From Nocardia lijiangensis NBRC 108240 (GTDB lineage Bacteria; Actinomycetota; Actinomycetes; Mycobacteriales; Mycobacteriaceae), in contig NZ_BDBP01000073.1 in the NCBI RefSeq assembly GCF_001613045.1, positions 1 through 55,863 of the forward strand: 55,863 bases of DNA, given 5' to 3'. The notes under the pieces are model-generated. The model was given only the letters and a program-made list of their open reading frames with translations, was not told where the DNA came from and made no database searches. Numbering within the stretch: the first letter of the stretch is position 1; each line of letters opens with the position of its first letter. Shown in pieces: positions 1-7,752 of the stretch. Both the position numbers and the translations under genes were made by a program.

Positions 1-276
1 CTCCGGTGCGGGCGCGGGTGCGGCGGCAGGCGCCTCACCGGCGTCGCTGATCACGCCGAGCTCGCCGCCGACCTCGACCACATCGTCTTCCTGGGCGACG
101 ATCTTCGACAGCACACCCGCCGCCGGGGACGGGATCTCGGTGTCGACCTTGTCGGTGGAGACTTCGAGCAGCGGCTCGTCGACCTCGACCGTGTCTCCTT
201 CCTGCTTCAGCCACCTGGTCACCGTTCCCTCGGTGACGCTCTCACCAAGAGCCGGCATCTGGACGGAGAAGGCCAT
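1..276 (-). CDS. sucB: Dihydrolipoamide acyltransferase (2-oxoglutarate dehydrogenase E2), N-terminal part only
   Basis: Only the first 92 codons are in the window; the gene runs off the left edge. The product starts MAFSVQMPALGESVTEG, the classical beginning of a lipoyl domain. The lipoylated lysine is K43 in the EVSTDKVDTE turn. After about residue 78 an Ala/Pro-rich flexible linker begins, as expected between lipoyl domains of an actinobacterial E2. Known family role: transfer of succinyl (or acyl) groups to CoA in 2-oxo acid dehydrogenase complexes. In M. tuberculosis the equivalent gene (Rv2215, also called dlaT) serves several complexes. Start ATG is at 274-276. Because the catalytic domain is not visible, the substrate (succinyl or acetyl) is inferred from synteny only. 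Confidence 0.9.
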   Translation of the reverse strand, partial: MAFSVQMPALGESVTEGTVTRWLKQEGDTVEVDEPLLEVSTDKVDTEIPSPAAGVLSKIVAQEDDVVEVGGELGVISDAGEAPAAAPAPAPE

Positions 277-536
277 GTCCGTTGACTCCTCTGACTGCTC
301 GACGGGTTCTACAACAGTTGATCTCTGGCGGGTCGCTCGCCGCTGGTCGCGGTGAAAACCCGGAAGCCACCATCATTCTGAGTGGCACCGGAGATCGGTG
401 CGGTTCTTGTACCGCGGTCCATCCTTGCACTCGTCCGCGTGGCGCGTAGCACAGGGCATGTGTCTACCGAGAAGCTGGCAATATGGGGAGGACCGGGTGT
501 GAGCATTTATCCGGTGTAAGAAGGAGGTCGGCGTCC

Positions 537-899
537 ATGGGTTTGCTCGATCGTTTCCGTGGCGCTCGGAACCGCCGCGGACCCGCCGCACGTGCGTCGA
601 CCTCGGCCAACGAGGACGCCCGCTACCTCGCCGACTGGGTGCGCACCCACATCGGCGTCGAGGGGTACCTGGAGCCGAAGACCACTATGACGGATGTCAC
701 TGTCGTCCTGGTCGCCGCTGACGGAGAGTGGACGCGGCGGATCGTCGGCGAGCGCGGGGCTCAGCGGCTGGCGAGGGATCTGAGCATTCCGGTGTACGAG
801 GTCCGCAAGACGGGGTATCCGCAGCGGATGCGGGATTACGACGCCCGGAAGCGGATCGAGCGCCAGCGGACGTTCGAGGCAGAGTTGCGGGATCTGTAG
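537..899 (+). CDS. Small conserved hypothetical protein (120 aa)
   Basis: Start ATG 537 is chosen because a perfect AAGGAGG lies at 521-527, nine bases upstream; a longer in-frame start at 483 would lack a ribosome site. The product MGLLDRFRGAR... is basic at both ends, with a central mixed stretch (YLADWVRTHIGVEGYLEP, then TDVTVVLVAADGEWTRR) that looks like a small alpha/beta fold. There is no signal peptide, membrane segment or recognisable catalytic motif. It is divergent from sucB and convergent with pepA. I do not recognise a function. Similar short proteins in Nocardia and Rhodococcus have, as far as I recall, been labelled oxidoreductase without support visible here. Confidence 0.8.
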   Translation: MGLLDRFRGARNRRGPAARASTSANEDARYLADWVRTHIGVEGYLEPKTTMTDVTVVLVAADGEWTRRIVGERGAQRLARDLSIPVYEVRKTGYPQRMRDYDARKRIERQRTFEAELRDL

Positions 900-927
900 G
901 GTTCCCACCCGTCCCTGTACCGCAGCC

Positions 928-959
928 GGTGCGCCGCCCACAACCCCGGACGGCGCACC
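928..959. terminator. Hairpin between convergent genes
   Basis: A perfect 9-bp inverted repeat, GGTGCGCCG at 928-936 and CGGCGCACC at 951-959, with a 14-base loop. It lies in the 67-bp gap between the convergent hypothetical gene (stop 899) and pepA (stop 967). There is no long T-run, as is common for actinobacterial terminators. Confidence 0.6.
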
Positions 960-966
960 CGCGAAC

Positions 967-2478
967 TCACTCCGCCGCGATGTCCTCGATCACCGCGATC
1001 AGCGTCCGAACCGGAACCCCGGTCCCGCCCTTCCCGATGTACCCGAACGGCCCGCCCGTGTTGTACGCCGGACCCGCGACGTCCAGGTGCGCCCATTCCA
1101 CGCCCTCCGGCACGAACTCCTTGAGGAACAGTGCCGCGGAGAGCATTCCGCCCCAGCGGTGCTGGGCGACGTTGGCGAGGTCGGCGATCTTGGAGTTCAG
1201 GTCGGCGCGGAGTTCGGTGGGAAGGGGCATGGCCCAGCCGTTTTCACCGACTTCGCGGGAGAGGCGGGCGACGCGGTCGCGGAAGTCGTCGGTGCCCATC
1301 ACGCCGGGGGTGCGGGTGCCGAGGGCGACCATCTGGGCGCCGGTGAGGGTGGCGACGTCGATCAGGTAGTCGGGGGAGTCCTCGGCGGCGCGGACGATGG
1401 CGTCGGCGAGGATCAGGCGGCCCTCGGCGTCGGTGTTGAGCACCTCGACCGTGGTGCCGCCGTACTGGGTGAGCACGTCGCCGGGGCGCTGCGCGGTGGC
1501 CGACGGCATGTTCTCCGCCATCGGGACGGTCGCCGTCACGGTGACGGGAAGGCCCAGCCGTGCGGCGAGCAGGGTGGTGGCGATGACCGCGGCGGCGCCC
1601 GCCATGTCCGAGGTCATGTTCTCCATGTTCTGCGCCGGCTTGATGGAGATGCCGCCGGTGTCGAAGGTGATGCCCTTGCCGACCAGCGCGATCTTCTTCG
1701 CGCCTCCGGAGTAGCTGAGCCGCACCAGCCGCGGCGGGCGCGAGGAGCCCTTGCCGACGCCGAGCACGCCGCCGTAACCGCCCGCATCCAAAGCCTTCTC
1801 GTCGAGCACCTCGACCTCGAGGCCCGCGGCCTCGGCCAGCACCTCGGCGCGGGCGGCGAACTCGGCGGGGAACAGGTGGCTGGGCGGGGTGTTCACGAAA
1901 TCGCGCGCGGTGGCGACGGCCTCGGCCACCAGCTGCGCGCGGAACAGCGCCTCTTCGCCGAAATCGGCCTCAGGAACCAGGAACTCGATCCGGGCTACCG
2001 GTCGCTCGTCCGGCTTGGGTGCGGACTTCTCGGAACGGAACGGCGTGAACGAGTAGGCGCCGAGGTAGAAGCCTTCCACCGCCGCGCCCAGATCCAGACC
2101 CGACAGCGTCGTCACGACCAGCTCGGTGCCGTTGAGCGCGCGGCCCGCCACGCCGGCCGAGCGGCGGATCTGCTCCGCGTCCACTTTGTCGGCCGCGCCG
2201 AGGCCGACGGCGAGCACACTGGTGACGTTGTCCAGCCCGGCGGGCGCGGGCACCCGGGTCAGCTCCTCGGCTTTGCCCTTGGCGCCGACCGCGCCCAGCT
2301 GGTCCAGCAGCTCCGCGCGGACGTCGGCGGTGAGCACATCGCCGAACAGGTCGTCGGGCGCGATCGACGGACCGTTTTCCGAGGACGTCAATCCGATCAC
2401 CAGCACATCGGTGTCCGGTCCGATGGTTTCGGTGCGCGCCAGTTCCGGTCCGAGTGAGCGATCTGCAACAGCGGTCAT
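967..2478 (-). CDS. pepA: Leucyl aminopeptidase (M17 family)
   Basis: Cytosolic two-metal aminopeptidase releasing N-terminal residues from peptides. The family signature NTDAEGRL is at about residues 349-356. Upstream are the metal and catalytic residues of the family: K in ALVGKGI (about 268), D in FDTGG (about 273), D in TSDMAG (about 291), and D/E in NTDAEGR. At about 503 residues it is full length. The ATG at 2476-2478 is preferred; an in-frame GTG two codons upstream (2484) is the alternative. Neither has a strong Shine-Dalgarno. It matches the neighbour of sucB and gcvT in mycobacteria (Rv2213, pepB there). It lies 9 bp downstream of the tetR stop on the same strand, so the two may be cotranscribed. 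Confidence 0.93.
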   Translation of the reverse strand: MTAVADRSLGPELARTETIGPDTDVLVIGLTSSENGPSIAPDDLFGDVLTADVRAELLDQLGAVGAKGKAEELTRVPAPAGLDNVTSVLAVGLGAADKVDAEQIRRSAGVAGRALNGTELVVTTLSGLDLGAAVEGFYLGAYSFTPFRSEKSAPKPDERPVARIEFLVPEADFGEEALFRAQLVAEAVATARDFVNTPPSHLFPAEFAARAEVLAEAAGLEVEVLDEKALDAGGYGGVLGVGKGSSRPPRLVRLSYSGGAKKIALVGKGITFDTGGISIKPAQNMENMTSDMAGAAAVIATTLLAARLGLPVTVTATVPMAENMPSATAQRPGDVLTQYGGTTVEVLNTDAEGRLILADAIVRAAEDSPDYLIDVATLTGAQMVALGTRTPGVMGTDDFRDRVARLSREVGENGWAMPLPTELRADLNSKIADLANVAQHRWGGMLSAALFLKEFVPEGVEWAHLDVAGPAYNTGGPFGYIGKGGTGVPVRTLIAVIEDIAAE

Positions 2479-2487
2479 TGGCACAGG

Positions 2488-3297
2488 CTATTCGGTCTGC
2501 TCAGGGAGCCGCATGGCGACGCCGTCCAGCAGCAAGCCGACGCCCTCGCGCACCAGCTCGTCGAAGTCCAGCTCCGGGCCGGGCGGGCTCGCGCCGAAGA
2601 GTTTCCGCAGGACCGGCCTGGCGAGGATCAGGTCGATCAGGTCGGCGCGCGCTGCCTCGGTATCGGCGGGCGGTTGCGCACCCGTCAACCGTCCGCCGCG
2701 ATCGGAACACCACAGCAGCGCAAGCCCCTGGATCAGGCCGGAGTAGGCGAGGTAGACGGCGAGCGCGTCGTCGCGGGACAGGCCGATACCGTCCAGCGCG
2801 GCGAAAGAGCGTTCCAGGATGTCGAGCAGAGCGGGGCCGACCGGCGGTGTGCTGCGCGCCAGTACCGGAAGCATCCAGGGGTGGCGCTGATAGAGCTGCC
2901 ATTCCTGTTCGGCCTCGTGGGTGAGCGCGGCGCGCCAGTCGGCGGCAGCGGCAGGCGGCGGGCTCTCGGCGAGGACGAGTTCGGCCATCGCGCCCAGCAG
3001 CGCCTCGCGGTCGGGGAAGTGCCGGTAGAGGGCGGCGGTCGCGACGCCGAGCTCGCTGGCCAGGCGGCGCATGGTGAGCCCGTCGATGCCCTCGCGGTCG
3101 GTCAACTCCACAGCGGTGCGGGCGATTCCGACCGCGGTGAGCCGGGTCGGACGCGGACGGGCGGTGGGAACGCTCCGGTCGCGGCGGGCCCGGTAGGCGC
3201 GGGCCTGGCAGGAGCGCGAGCAGTAGCGGCGCCGTCGGCCGCGACTCGGGTGGATGAGCGCGTCTCCGCAGGTGGCGCAAGCCGGGGATTTCGACAC
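2488..3297 (-). CDS. TetR-family repressor with N-terminal Cys4 motif
   Basis: A 269-residue protein starting at GTG 3295-3297 (VSKSPACATCGD). Residues 7-30 hold C7-x2-C10 and C26-x3-C30 in a very basic stretch (GRRRRYCSRSCQARAYRARR), a probable zinc-binding element ahead of the DNA-binding domain. The TetR helix-turn-helix is about residues 53-100, with LASELGVATAALYRHFPDRE as the recognition part. The rest is a helical ligand/dimer domain of the MarR-unrelated TetR type. It is divergent from a GNAT gene, and the shared promoter carries a perfect palindrome, so repression of that gene and possibly of itself is inferred. The ligand is unknown. A longer reading to 3363 exists but would run through the operator. 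Confidence 0.88.
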   Translation of the reverse strand: MSKSPACATCGDALIHPSRGRRRRYCSRSCQARAYRARRDRSVPTARPRPTRLTAVGIARTAVELTDREGIDGLTMRRLASELGVATAALYRHFPDREALLGAMAELVLAESPPPAAAADWRAALTHEAEQEWQLYQRHPWMLPVLARSTPPVGPALLDILERSFAALDGIGLSRDDALAVYLAYSGLIQGLALLWCSDRGGRLTGAQPPADTEAARADLIDLILARPVLRKLFGASPPGPELDFDELVREGVGLLLDGVAMRLPEQTE

Positions 3298-3349
3298 ACC
3301 AACAAGTGTGACGAAATGGTGGCCGGGCCGTGCCGTGCTCCCTAGCTTG

Positions 3350-3370
3350 GTGAACGACGACATCGTTCAC
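3350..3370. promoter_or_regulatory. Palindromic operator in the tetR-GNAT intergenic region
   Basis: GTGAACGA (3350-3357), five bases, then TCGTTCAC (3363-3370): a perfect 8-bp inverted repeat with 13-bp centre-to-centre half sites, typical for TetR-family operators. It sits 15 bp upstream of the GNAT ATG and 53 bp from the repressor start, overlapping the expected promoter and leader. A Shine-Dalgarno GGGAGG follows at about 3375-3379. Confidence 0.75.
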
Positions 3371-3385
3371 TTCGGGAGGTCAACC

Positions 3386-3997
3386 ATGCAGGTCACAGTG
3401 CGGCGGGCGGGAATTCAGGAGTTCGACGCCGTCGCGGCGGCGTTCGCGGAAGGGTCCGCCGACGAGGCCGTGACGGCTTGGGTGATCGCCGATCACCCCG
3501 AGGTCGCGGAGGCCTTCCGCGCCGAGCACGCGCCGCGCCTCGTCGAACGCGCGATCAACGACGACGAAGTGTGGCTGGCGGGCGCCGACGACGAGATCTG
3601 GGCGGTCTCGCTCTGGCAGACCGTGACCTCGGCCGATCGAGTCATCGCCGAGGCGGCCGAGATGCGCGCCATGGCCGAGGCGGTACCGGGTGTACGCCCG
3701 CTGGCCAGGCTGGTCGCCGTCACGTCACTGCTCGCCGAACACCATCCGCGCGAGTTCCCGCACCGGTATCTGCAGGCGATCGTCACCGTGCCCGAGCACC
3801 GCGGCAAGGGCGCGGGCGGCGCCATCCTCGCCGACCGTCTGAAGGCGTTCTCCGACACGTCCGAGACCGCGTTTCTGGAGGCGAGCACCGAACGCTCCTC
3901 GCGCCTCTACGCCCGCAACGGTTTCGTCCGCACCGGCGTCACGCATACGTTGCCCGATGACGGACCCACCCTGATCCCGATGTGGTTCCGAGGCTGA
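3386..3997 (+). CDS. GNAT-family N-acetyltransferase
   Basis: A 203-residue protein. The acetyl-CoA binding motif A is visible at about 134-147 (VTVPEHRGKGAGGAI, with the R/Q-x-x-G-x-G/A signature). Motif B follows with FLEASTERSSRLYARNGF near residues 168-186, the usual end of the fold. The N-terminal 100 residues carry the acceptor-binding half and show nothing diagnostic of the substrate. The ATG at 3386 has a GGGAGG at about -9 and directly follows the palindromic operator, so transcription is very likely controlled by the divergent TetR protein. It could detoxify or modify a small amine; the substrate cannot be read from sequence. Confidence 0.88.
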   Translation: MQVTVRRAGIQEFDAVAAAFAEGSADEAVTAWVIADHPEVAEAFRAEHAPRLVERAINDDEVWLAGADDEIWAVSLWQTVTSADRVIAEAAEMRAMAEAVPGVRPLARLVAVTSLLAEHHPREFPHRYLQAIVTVPEHRGKGAGGAILADRLKAFSDTSETAFLEASTERSSRLYARNGFVRTGVTHTLPDDGPTLIPMWFRG

Positions 3998-4052
3998 CGC
4001 GACGTAGGTCCCCGGCTGACCCGCGTCGGCCTGTTCCGCCCGGTCCAGCGGT

Positions 4053-4058
4053 TAAGCT
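4053..4058 (+). promoter_or_regulatory. -10 element for leaderless gcvT
   Basis: TAAGCT at 4053-4058 fits the actinobacterial TAnnnT -10 box. It ends 6 bases before the GTG at 4065, which places transcription start at or next to the first base of the start codon. No Shine-Dalgarno is present, consistent with a leaderless mRNA. Confidence 0.5.
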
Positions 4059-4064
4059 CGCCGG

Positions 4065-5165
4065 GTGACCGAAACGAACCTGCTGCAAGGCCCGATCCAC
4101 GATGTCCACGTCGAGCTGGGCGCGACGTTCGCGCCGTTCGGCGGGTGGGAGATGCCGGTCTCGTACGCGGGAACGGTGGGGGAGCATCAGGCGGTGCGGA
4201 CGGCCGTCGGTCTGTTCGACGTGAGTCATCTCGGCAAAGCGACGGTCGCGGGGCCGGGCGCGGCGGCGTTCGTGAATTCGGCGCTCACCAACGATCTGGG
4301 CCGGATCCGTCCGGGCAAGGCGCAGTACACGCTGTGCTGCACGCCCGAGGGCGGCGTGATCGACGACCTGATCGCCTATTACGTCAGTGACGACGAGATC
4401 TTCCTCGTCCCGAACGCGGCCAACACCCCGGCGGTGGTCGCGGCTCTGCGCGCCGCGGCACCCGAAGGGATCACGGTCACCGACGAGCACCGGGACTACG
4501 CGGTGTTCGCGGTGCAGGGCCCGCGCTCGACCGAGGTGCTCGCCGCGCTCGGCCTGCCCACCGACATGGAGTACATGGCCTACGCCGACGCCGAATGGGA
4601 GGGGCGTCCGGTCCGCGTCTGCCGCACCGGCTACACCGGCGAGCACGGCTACGAGCTGCTGCCCCGCTGGGCCGACGCCGGGGCGGTGTTCCGCGCGCTC
4701 GCCGAGCAGGTGAAGGCCGCCGACGGTCAGCCCGCCGGTCTCGGCGCCCGCGACACCCTGCGCACCGAAATGGGTTATCCGCTGCACGGACACGAACTGT
4801 CGCTGGAGATTTCGCCGGTGCAGGCACGGGCCGGTTGGGCGGTCGGCTGGAAGAAGCCGGAGTTCTGGGGCAAAGCCGCACTGGAACAGGAGAAGTCGGC
4901 GGGACCGCGGCGAACCCTGTGGGGACTGAAGGCGCTCGACCGCGGCGTGTTGCGCCAGGGCCAGTCGGTGCTGCGCGACGGCGAACCCATCGGCGAGACC
5001 ACATCGGGCACCTTCTCGCCGACGCTCAAGGTCGGCATCGCGCTCGCACTGCTGGACACCGAGGCCGACCTCCAGCCGGGCAACGAGGTCGAGGTGGACG
5101 TGCGCGGCCGCCGTCTGCGCTGCGAGGTCGTCAAGCCGCCGTTCGTGCAGGCACGCACCGCCTGA
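4065..5165 (+). CDS. gcvT: Aminomethyltransferase, T-protein of the glycine cleavage system
   Basis: A 366-residue protein. The N-terminus (LLQGPIHDVHVELGATFAPFGGWEMPVSY) and the GLFDVSHLGK segment near residue 55 are typical T-protein. GYTGEHGYELL near 190 and the GARDTLRTEMGYPLHGHEL stretch near 230 are the folate-binding core. The C-terminus (GETTSGTFSPTLKVGIAL) closes the fold. It takes the aminomethyl group from lipoylated H-protein, releasing ammonia and making 5,10-methylene-THF. The other cleavage genes are not in the window. M. tuberculosis has the same neighbour order (gcvT Rv2211c, ilvE Rv2210c). It starts with GTG just after a TAAGCT box. Confidence 0.95.
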   Translation: MTETNLLQGPIHDVHVELGATFAPFGGWEMPVSYAGTVGEHQAVRTAVGLFDVSHLGKATVAGPGAAAFVNSALTNDLGRIRPGKAQYTLCCTPEGGVIDDLIAYYVSDDEIFLVPNAANTPAVVAALRAAAPEGITVTDEHRDYAVFAVQGPRSTEVLAALGLPTDMEYMAYADAEWEGRPVRVCRTGYTGEHGYELLPRWADAGAVFRALAEQVKAADGQPAGLGARDTLRTEMGYPLHGHELSLEISPVQARAGWAVGWKKPEFWGKAALEQEKSAGPRRTLWGLKALDRGVLRQGQSVLRDGEPIGETTSGTFSPTLKVGIALALLDTEADLQPGNEVEVDVRGRRLRCEVVKPPFVQARTA

Positions 5166-5213
5166 GCCGCTGGGCCTCCGCGTATTCGGCCATGCACAGG
5201 CGGCGTGCCGTTG

Positions 5214-5230
5214 CGACCGTGCGACGGTCG
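5214..5230. promoter_or_regulatory. Short perfect inverted repeat upstream of ilvE
   Basis: CGACCGT (5214-5220), GCG, ACGGTCG (5224-5230): a perfect 7-bp inverted repeat about 80 bp before the ilvE ATG. It could be a regulator site or a small hairpin. No T-run follows and no regulator gene is adjacent, so its role is open. Confidence 0.35.
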
Positions 5231-5309
5231 TGTCACGGAGGATGGCGACGGCCGAGCCGTTTCCCGACAGGTGGACGGAAGAAAAACCCGCACGGATAGG
5301 ATCACCAGC

Positions 5310-6410
5310 ATGACCGTTGCCGCACAGTTCGCCCATGTTCCGCATCCTGCGCCCGCGCCGGCACAGCGGGTACAGGAGATTCTGGCGGCGCCGGGGTTCG
5401 GTCGTTTCTTCACCGATCACATGGTGTCGATCGACTACACCGCGGGCGAGGGCTGGAGCAACGCGCGGGTCGAGCCGTACGGGCCGCTGCCGCTGGACCC
5501 GGCCACCATGGTCTTCCACTACGGCCAGGCCATCTTCGAGGGTCTCAAGGCGTACCGGCAGAGCGACGGCAGCGTCTCCTGTTTCCGTATCGACGCGAAC
5601 GCGACCCGCTTCCGCAAGTCCGCGCGCCGCATGGCGATGGCCGAGCTTCCGGAGGAATTGTTCATCGAGTCGGTGCGCCAGCTGCTCGCCGTCGACGAGC
5701 GCTGGGTGCCCGCCGCGGGCGGCGAGGAATCGCTCTACCTGCGGCCCTTCATGTTCGCCACCGAAGCGGGCCTGGGCGTGAAGCCCGCCGCCTCCTACAA
5801 GTACCTGCTGCTGGGTTCGCCCGCGGGCGCGTACTTCCCGCGCGGGGTGAAGCCGGTGCGGGTGTGGCTGTCCACCGAGTACGTGCGCGCCGCACCCGGC
5901 GGCACCGGCGAGGCGAAGGTGGCGGGCAACTACGCCGCCTCGCTGCTCGCCCAGGCGCAGGCCTCCGAAAAGGGCTGCGACCAGGTGGTGTGGCTGGACG
6001 CCTGCGAGCGCCGCTACGTCGAGGAGATGGGTACCAACAACCTGTTCTTCGTCTTCGGCTCCGGTTCCGAAGCGCGGCTGGTGACCCCCGAACTGTCGGG
6101 CTCGCTGCTGCCCGGCATCACCCGCGATTCGCTGCTCACCCTTGCCGCCGACGCGGGCTACGTCGTGGAGGAGCGCAAGGTTTCGGTGGAGGAGTGGCGC
6201 GAGGGAGCCGAATCCGGTGAGATCACCGAGGTTTTCGCCTGCGGCACCGCCGCCGTGATCACCCCCGTCGGCTGGGTGCGCTCCGCCGAGGGCGAATTCA
6301 CCATCGGCGGCGGCGAACCCGGCGCAGTCACGATGGCATTGCGCGACACGCTGACCGGAATCCAGCGCGGCACCTTCGAAGACAAGCACGGGTGGATGCG
6401 CGGTATGTGA
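5310..6410 (+). CDS. ilvE: Branched-chain amino acid aminotransferase (class IV, PLP)
   Basis: A 366-residue fold-type IV aminotransferase carrying out the last step of Leu, Ile and Val synthesis. The PLP lysine is K203 in EAKVAGNYAAS. FHYGQAIFEGLKAYR near residue 69 and EEMGTNNLFFVF near 244 are diagnostic of BCAT. R in SLYLRPFMFA is the expected carboxylate-binding residue. The ATG at 5310 starts MTVAAQFAHVP; a longer in-frame reading exists but gives an atypical basic leader. The intergenic region from gcvT is 144 bp, so ilvE probably has its own promoter. The end is followed by a GC hairpin and a convergent hydrolase gene. Confidence 0.95.
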   Translation: MTVAAQFAHVPHPAPAPAQRVQEILAAPGFGRFFTDHMVSIDYTAGEGWSNARVEPYGPLPLDPATMVFHYGQAIFEGLKAYRQSDGSVSCFRIDANATRFRKSARRMAMAELPEELFIESVRQLLAVDERWVPAAGGEESLYLRPFMFATEAGLGVKPAASYKYLLLGSPAGAYFPRGVKPVRVWLSTEYVRAAPGGTGEAKVAGNYAASLLAQAQASEKGCDQVVWLDACERRYVEEMGTNNLFFVFGSGSEARLVTPELSGSLLPGITRDSLLTLAADAGYVVEERKVSVEEWREGAESGEITEVFACGTAAVITPVGWVRSAEGEFTIGGGEPGAVTMALRDTLTGIQRGTFEDKHGWMRGM

Positions 6411-6417
6411 GGAAGGC

Positions 6418-6439
6418 CCGCCCGGGGGAGTGGGCGGGT
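6418..6439. terminator. Hairpin downstream of ilvE
   Basis: CCCGCCC (6418-6424) pairs with GGGCGGG (6433-6439) over an 8-base loop, 8 bp after the ilvE stop. No T-tract follows. The rest of the 219-bp gap to the convergent hydrolase gene shows nothing else I can name. Confidence 0.5.
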
Positions 6440-6629
6440 CGGAGGCTCGGCTGAGGGGCAGCCGGGCCAGGGGGGCTCGTTGGTCGATCGGTCGCAGCCG
6501 GAATCGCGTTGGCAACACCGGGTGTTTCGGCCTGCGGGAGTGAAACCTCGGTGCCGGACACCACGCTTCGCGCCACGATGGTCGTACCGGCAGCGCGGGT
6601 GCCCGGGATACCCGATGGATCGCGGGCAC

Positions 6630-7343
6630 TCAGCCCGGCATCAGCATCTGCCACTGCTCGAGGGTCTGCGGCCGCATGACGTAGTTGTTGTCGCGGATGG
6701 ACGAGAGCGCCGCGCTGGGTTCGTGCGAGTACCAGTGGCCCGGGTAGACGACCGGGTCGCCCTGGAGCTCGGCGAGACGACGCAGGCTGCGGAACATTTC
6801 GTCGGAGTCGCCGCCGGGGAAGTCGGTGCGGCCGCAGCCGTCGACGAAGAGGGTGTCGCCCGCGATGAGGCGATTGTCGAACAGGAAGCACTGGCTGCCC
6901 GGGGTGTGCCCCGGGGTGTGTAATAGCTCGATCTCGAAGGCGCCGACCTCGACCTTGTCGCCGTGCTCGTGGCCGGTGAGTTCGCTGGGCGCGATGCCGG
7001 TGACGTTGGCGACCCAGGCCAGTTCCTGATTGTTCACGTGCACGGGGACGCTGGTCTTCTCCAGCAGTTCGCGCACGCCGCGCAGGGTGAAGCCGAGCAT
7101 GGTGCCGCCGACGTGGTCGGGGTGATGGTGGGTGGCGAGGACGCCGGTGAGGCGTAGTCCGTCGGACTCGGCGATGGCCACCAGATCGCCCGCGGCGTAG
7201 GCCGGATCGACCACAACGCATTCGCCCGTCTCCCGATCACCGATCAAGTAGGCGAAATTTCGCATCTGCGTCGCGATCGGATCACCGACGGCGTAGTCCC
7301 GCCCGGACAGCAGTTGCCGAAAATAGAGGCGCTCGGAAGACAT
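6630..7343 (-). CDS. Metallo-beta-lactamase-fold hydrolase (glyoxalase II-like)
   Basis: A 237-residue protein starting MSSERLYFRQLL at ATG 7341-7343. The MBL metal motif HxHxDH is H72-x-H74-x-D76-H77 (THHHPDHVGG). Further ligands are in LLHTPGHTPGS (His) and LIAGDTLFVDGCG (bridging Asp). The C-terminal VVYPGHWYSHEP gives the last His. The size and the GDTLF...CGRTDF pattern match the hydroxyacylglutathione hydrolase-like branch used by thiol-dependent detoxification. In a mycothiol organism the true substrate may be a mycothiol conjugate or persulfide; this is inference. It is monocistronic, with about 400 bp of non-coding DNA upstream. Confidence 0.88.
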   Translation of the reverse strand: MSSERLYFRQLLSGRDYAVGDPIATQMRNFAYLIGDRETGECVVVDPAYAAGDLVAIAESDGLRLTGVLATHHHPDHVGGTMLGFTLRGVRELLEKTSVPVHVNNQELAWVANVTGIAPSELTGHEHGDKVEVGAFEIELLHTPGHTPGSQCFLFDNRLIAGDTLFVDGCGRTDFPGGDSDEMFRSLRRLAELQGDPVVYPGHWYSHEPSAALSSIRDNNYVMRPQTLEQWQMLMPG

Positions 7344-7752
7344 ACCGCCCACATTAGATCCTGACCCAGACGGTTTGCTCGCCAGTGCGCGAAAGATTCC
7401 GTTGGGTCGGATCGCAGTGCGCGCAAACCGGTGGCGAGTGGGTACTGTTGCCGCCTTCGCGGGCGTGTCGAGTGTTGCGATCGTCACATTTCGGGCGGGG
7501 TGAGTCGATCGGTGGATCGATTTCGCCTGTACGCCAATGGTTTTCCCGTCTTGCGAACGTGGTGCACGAATGGGGGGCGCGCATCGCCGCGTGCCGGAGG
7601 TCCGGCGTTGTCGCGCGAAATCGGTGGTCGGCGAACTGCACCGCAACACGAGTGCGCCGATTCGCGGTGCGCGCTGGAGAGACGAAGTTCATACACTGTC
7701 GAACTCGATATTCATCGGAAGTGATACCGACGGTTACGTGAATTTCTCCGAA
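7344..7752. other. Intergenic region, no supported gene
   Basis: 409 bp between the hydrolase start and the cobS stop. Several short overlapping frames are open on both strands, but none has a Shine-Dalgarno, a family motif or consistent GC3. One small palindrome is visible (TCGATC-GGTG-GATCGA at 7505-7520). The hydrolase promoter must lie at the left end; I could not identify it with confidence. Confidence 0.5.

Noticed and set aside
1087..2457. 456-residue open frame on the plus strand opposite pepA
   Set aside because: Antisense shadow of pepA caused by high GC3; composition rich in Gly, Arg and His with no family signature.
3939..6629. 896-residue open frame on the minus strand opposite gcvT and ilvE
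   Set aside because: It is antisense to two well-supported enzymes, is Arg/His-rich with shadow-like composition, and has no motif or ribosome site.
7385..7741. Overlapping 60-120 residue frames in the hydrolase-cobS gap
   Set aside because: No ribosome sites, no motifs, no consistent codon bias.
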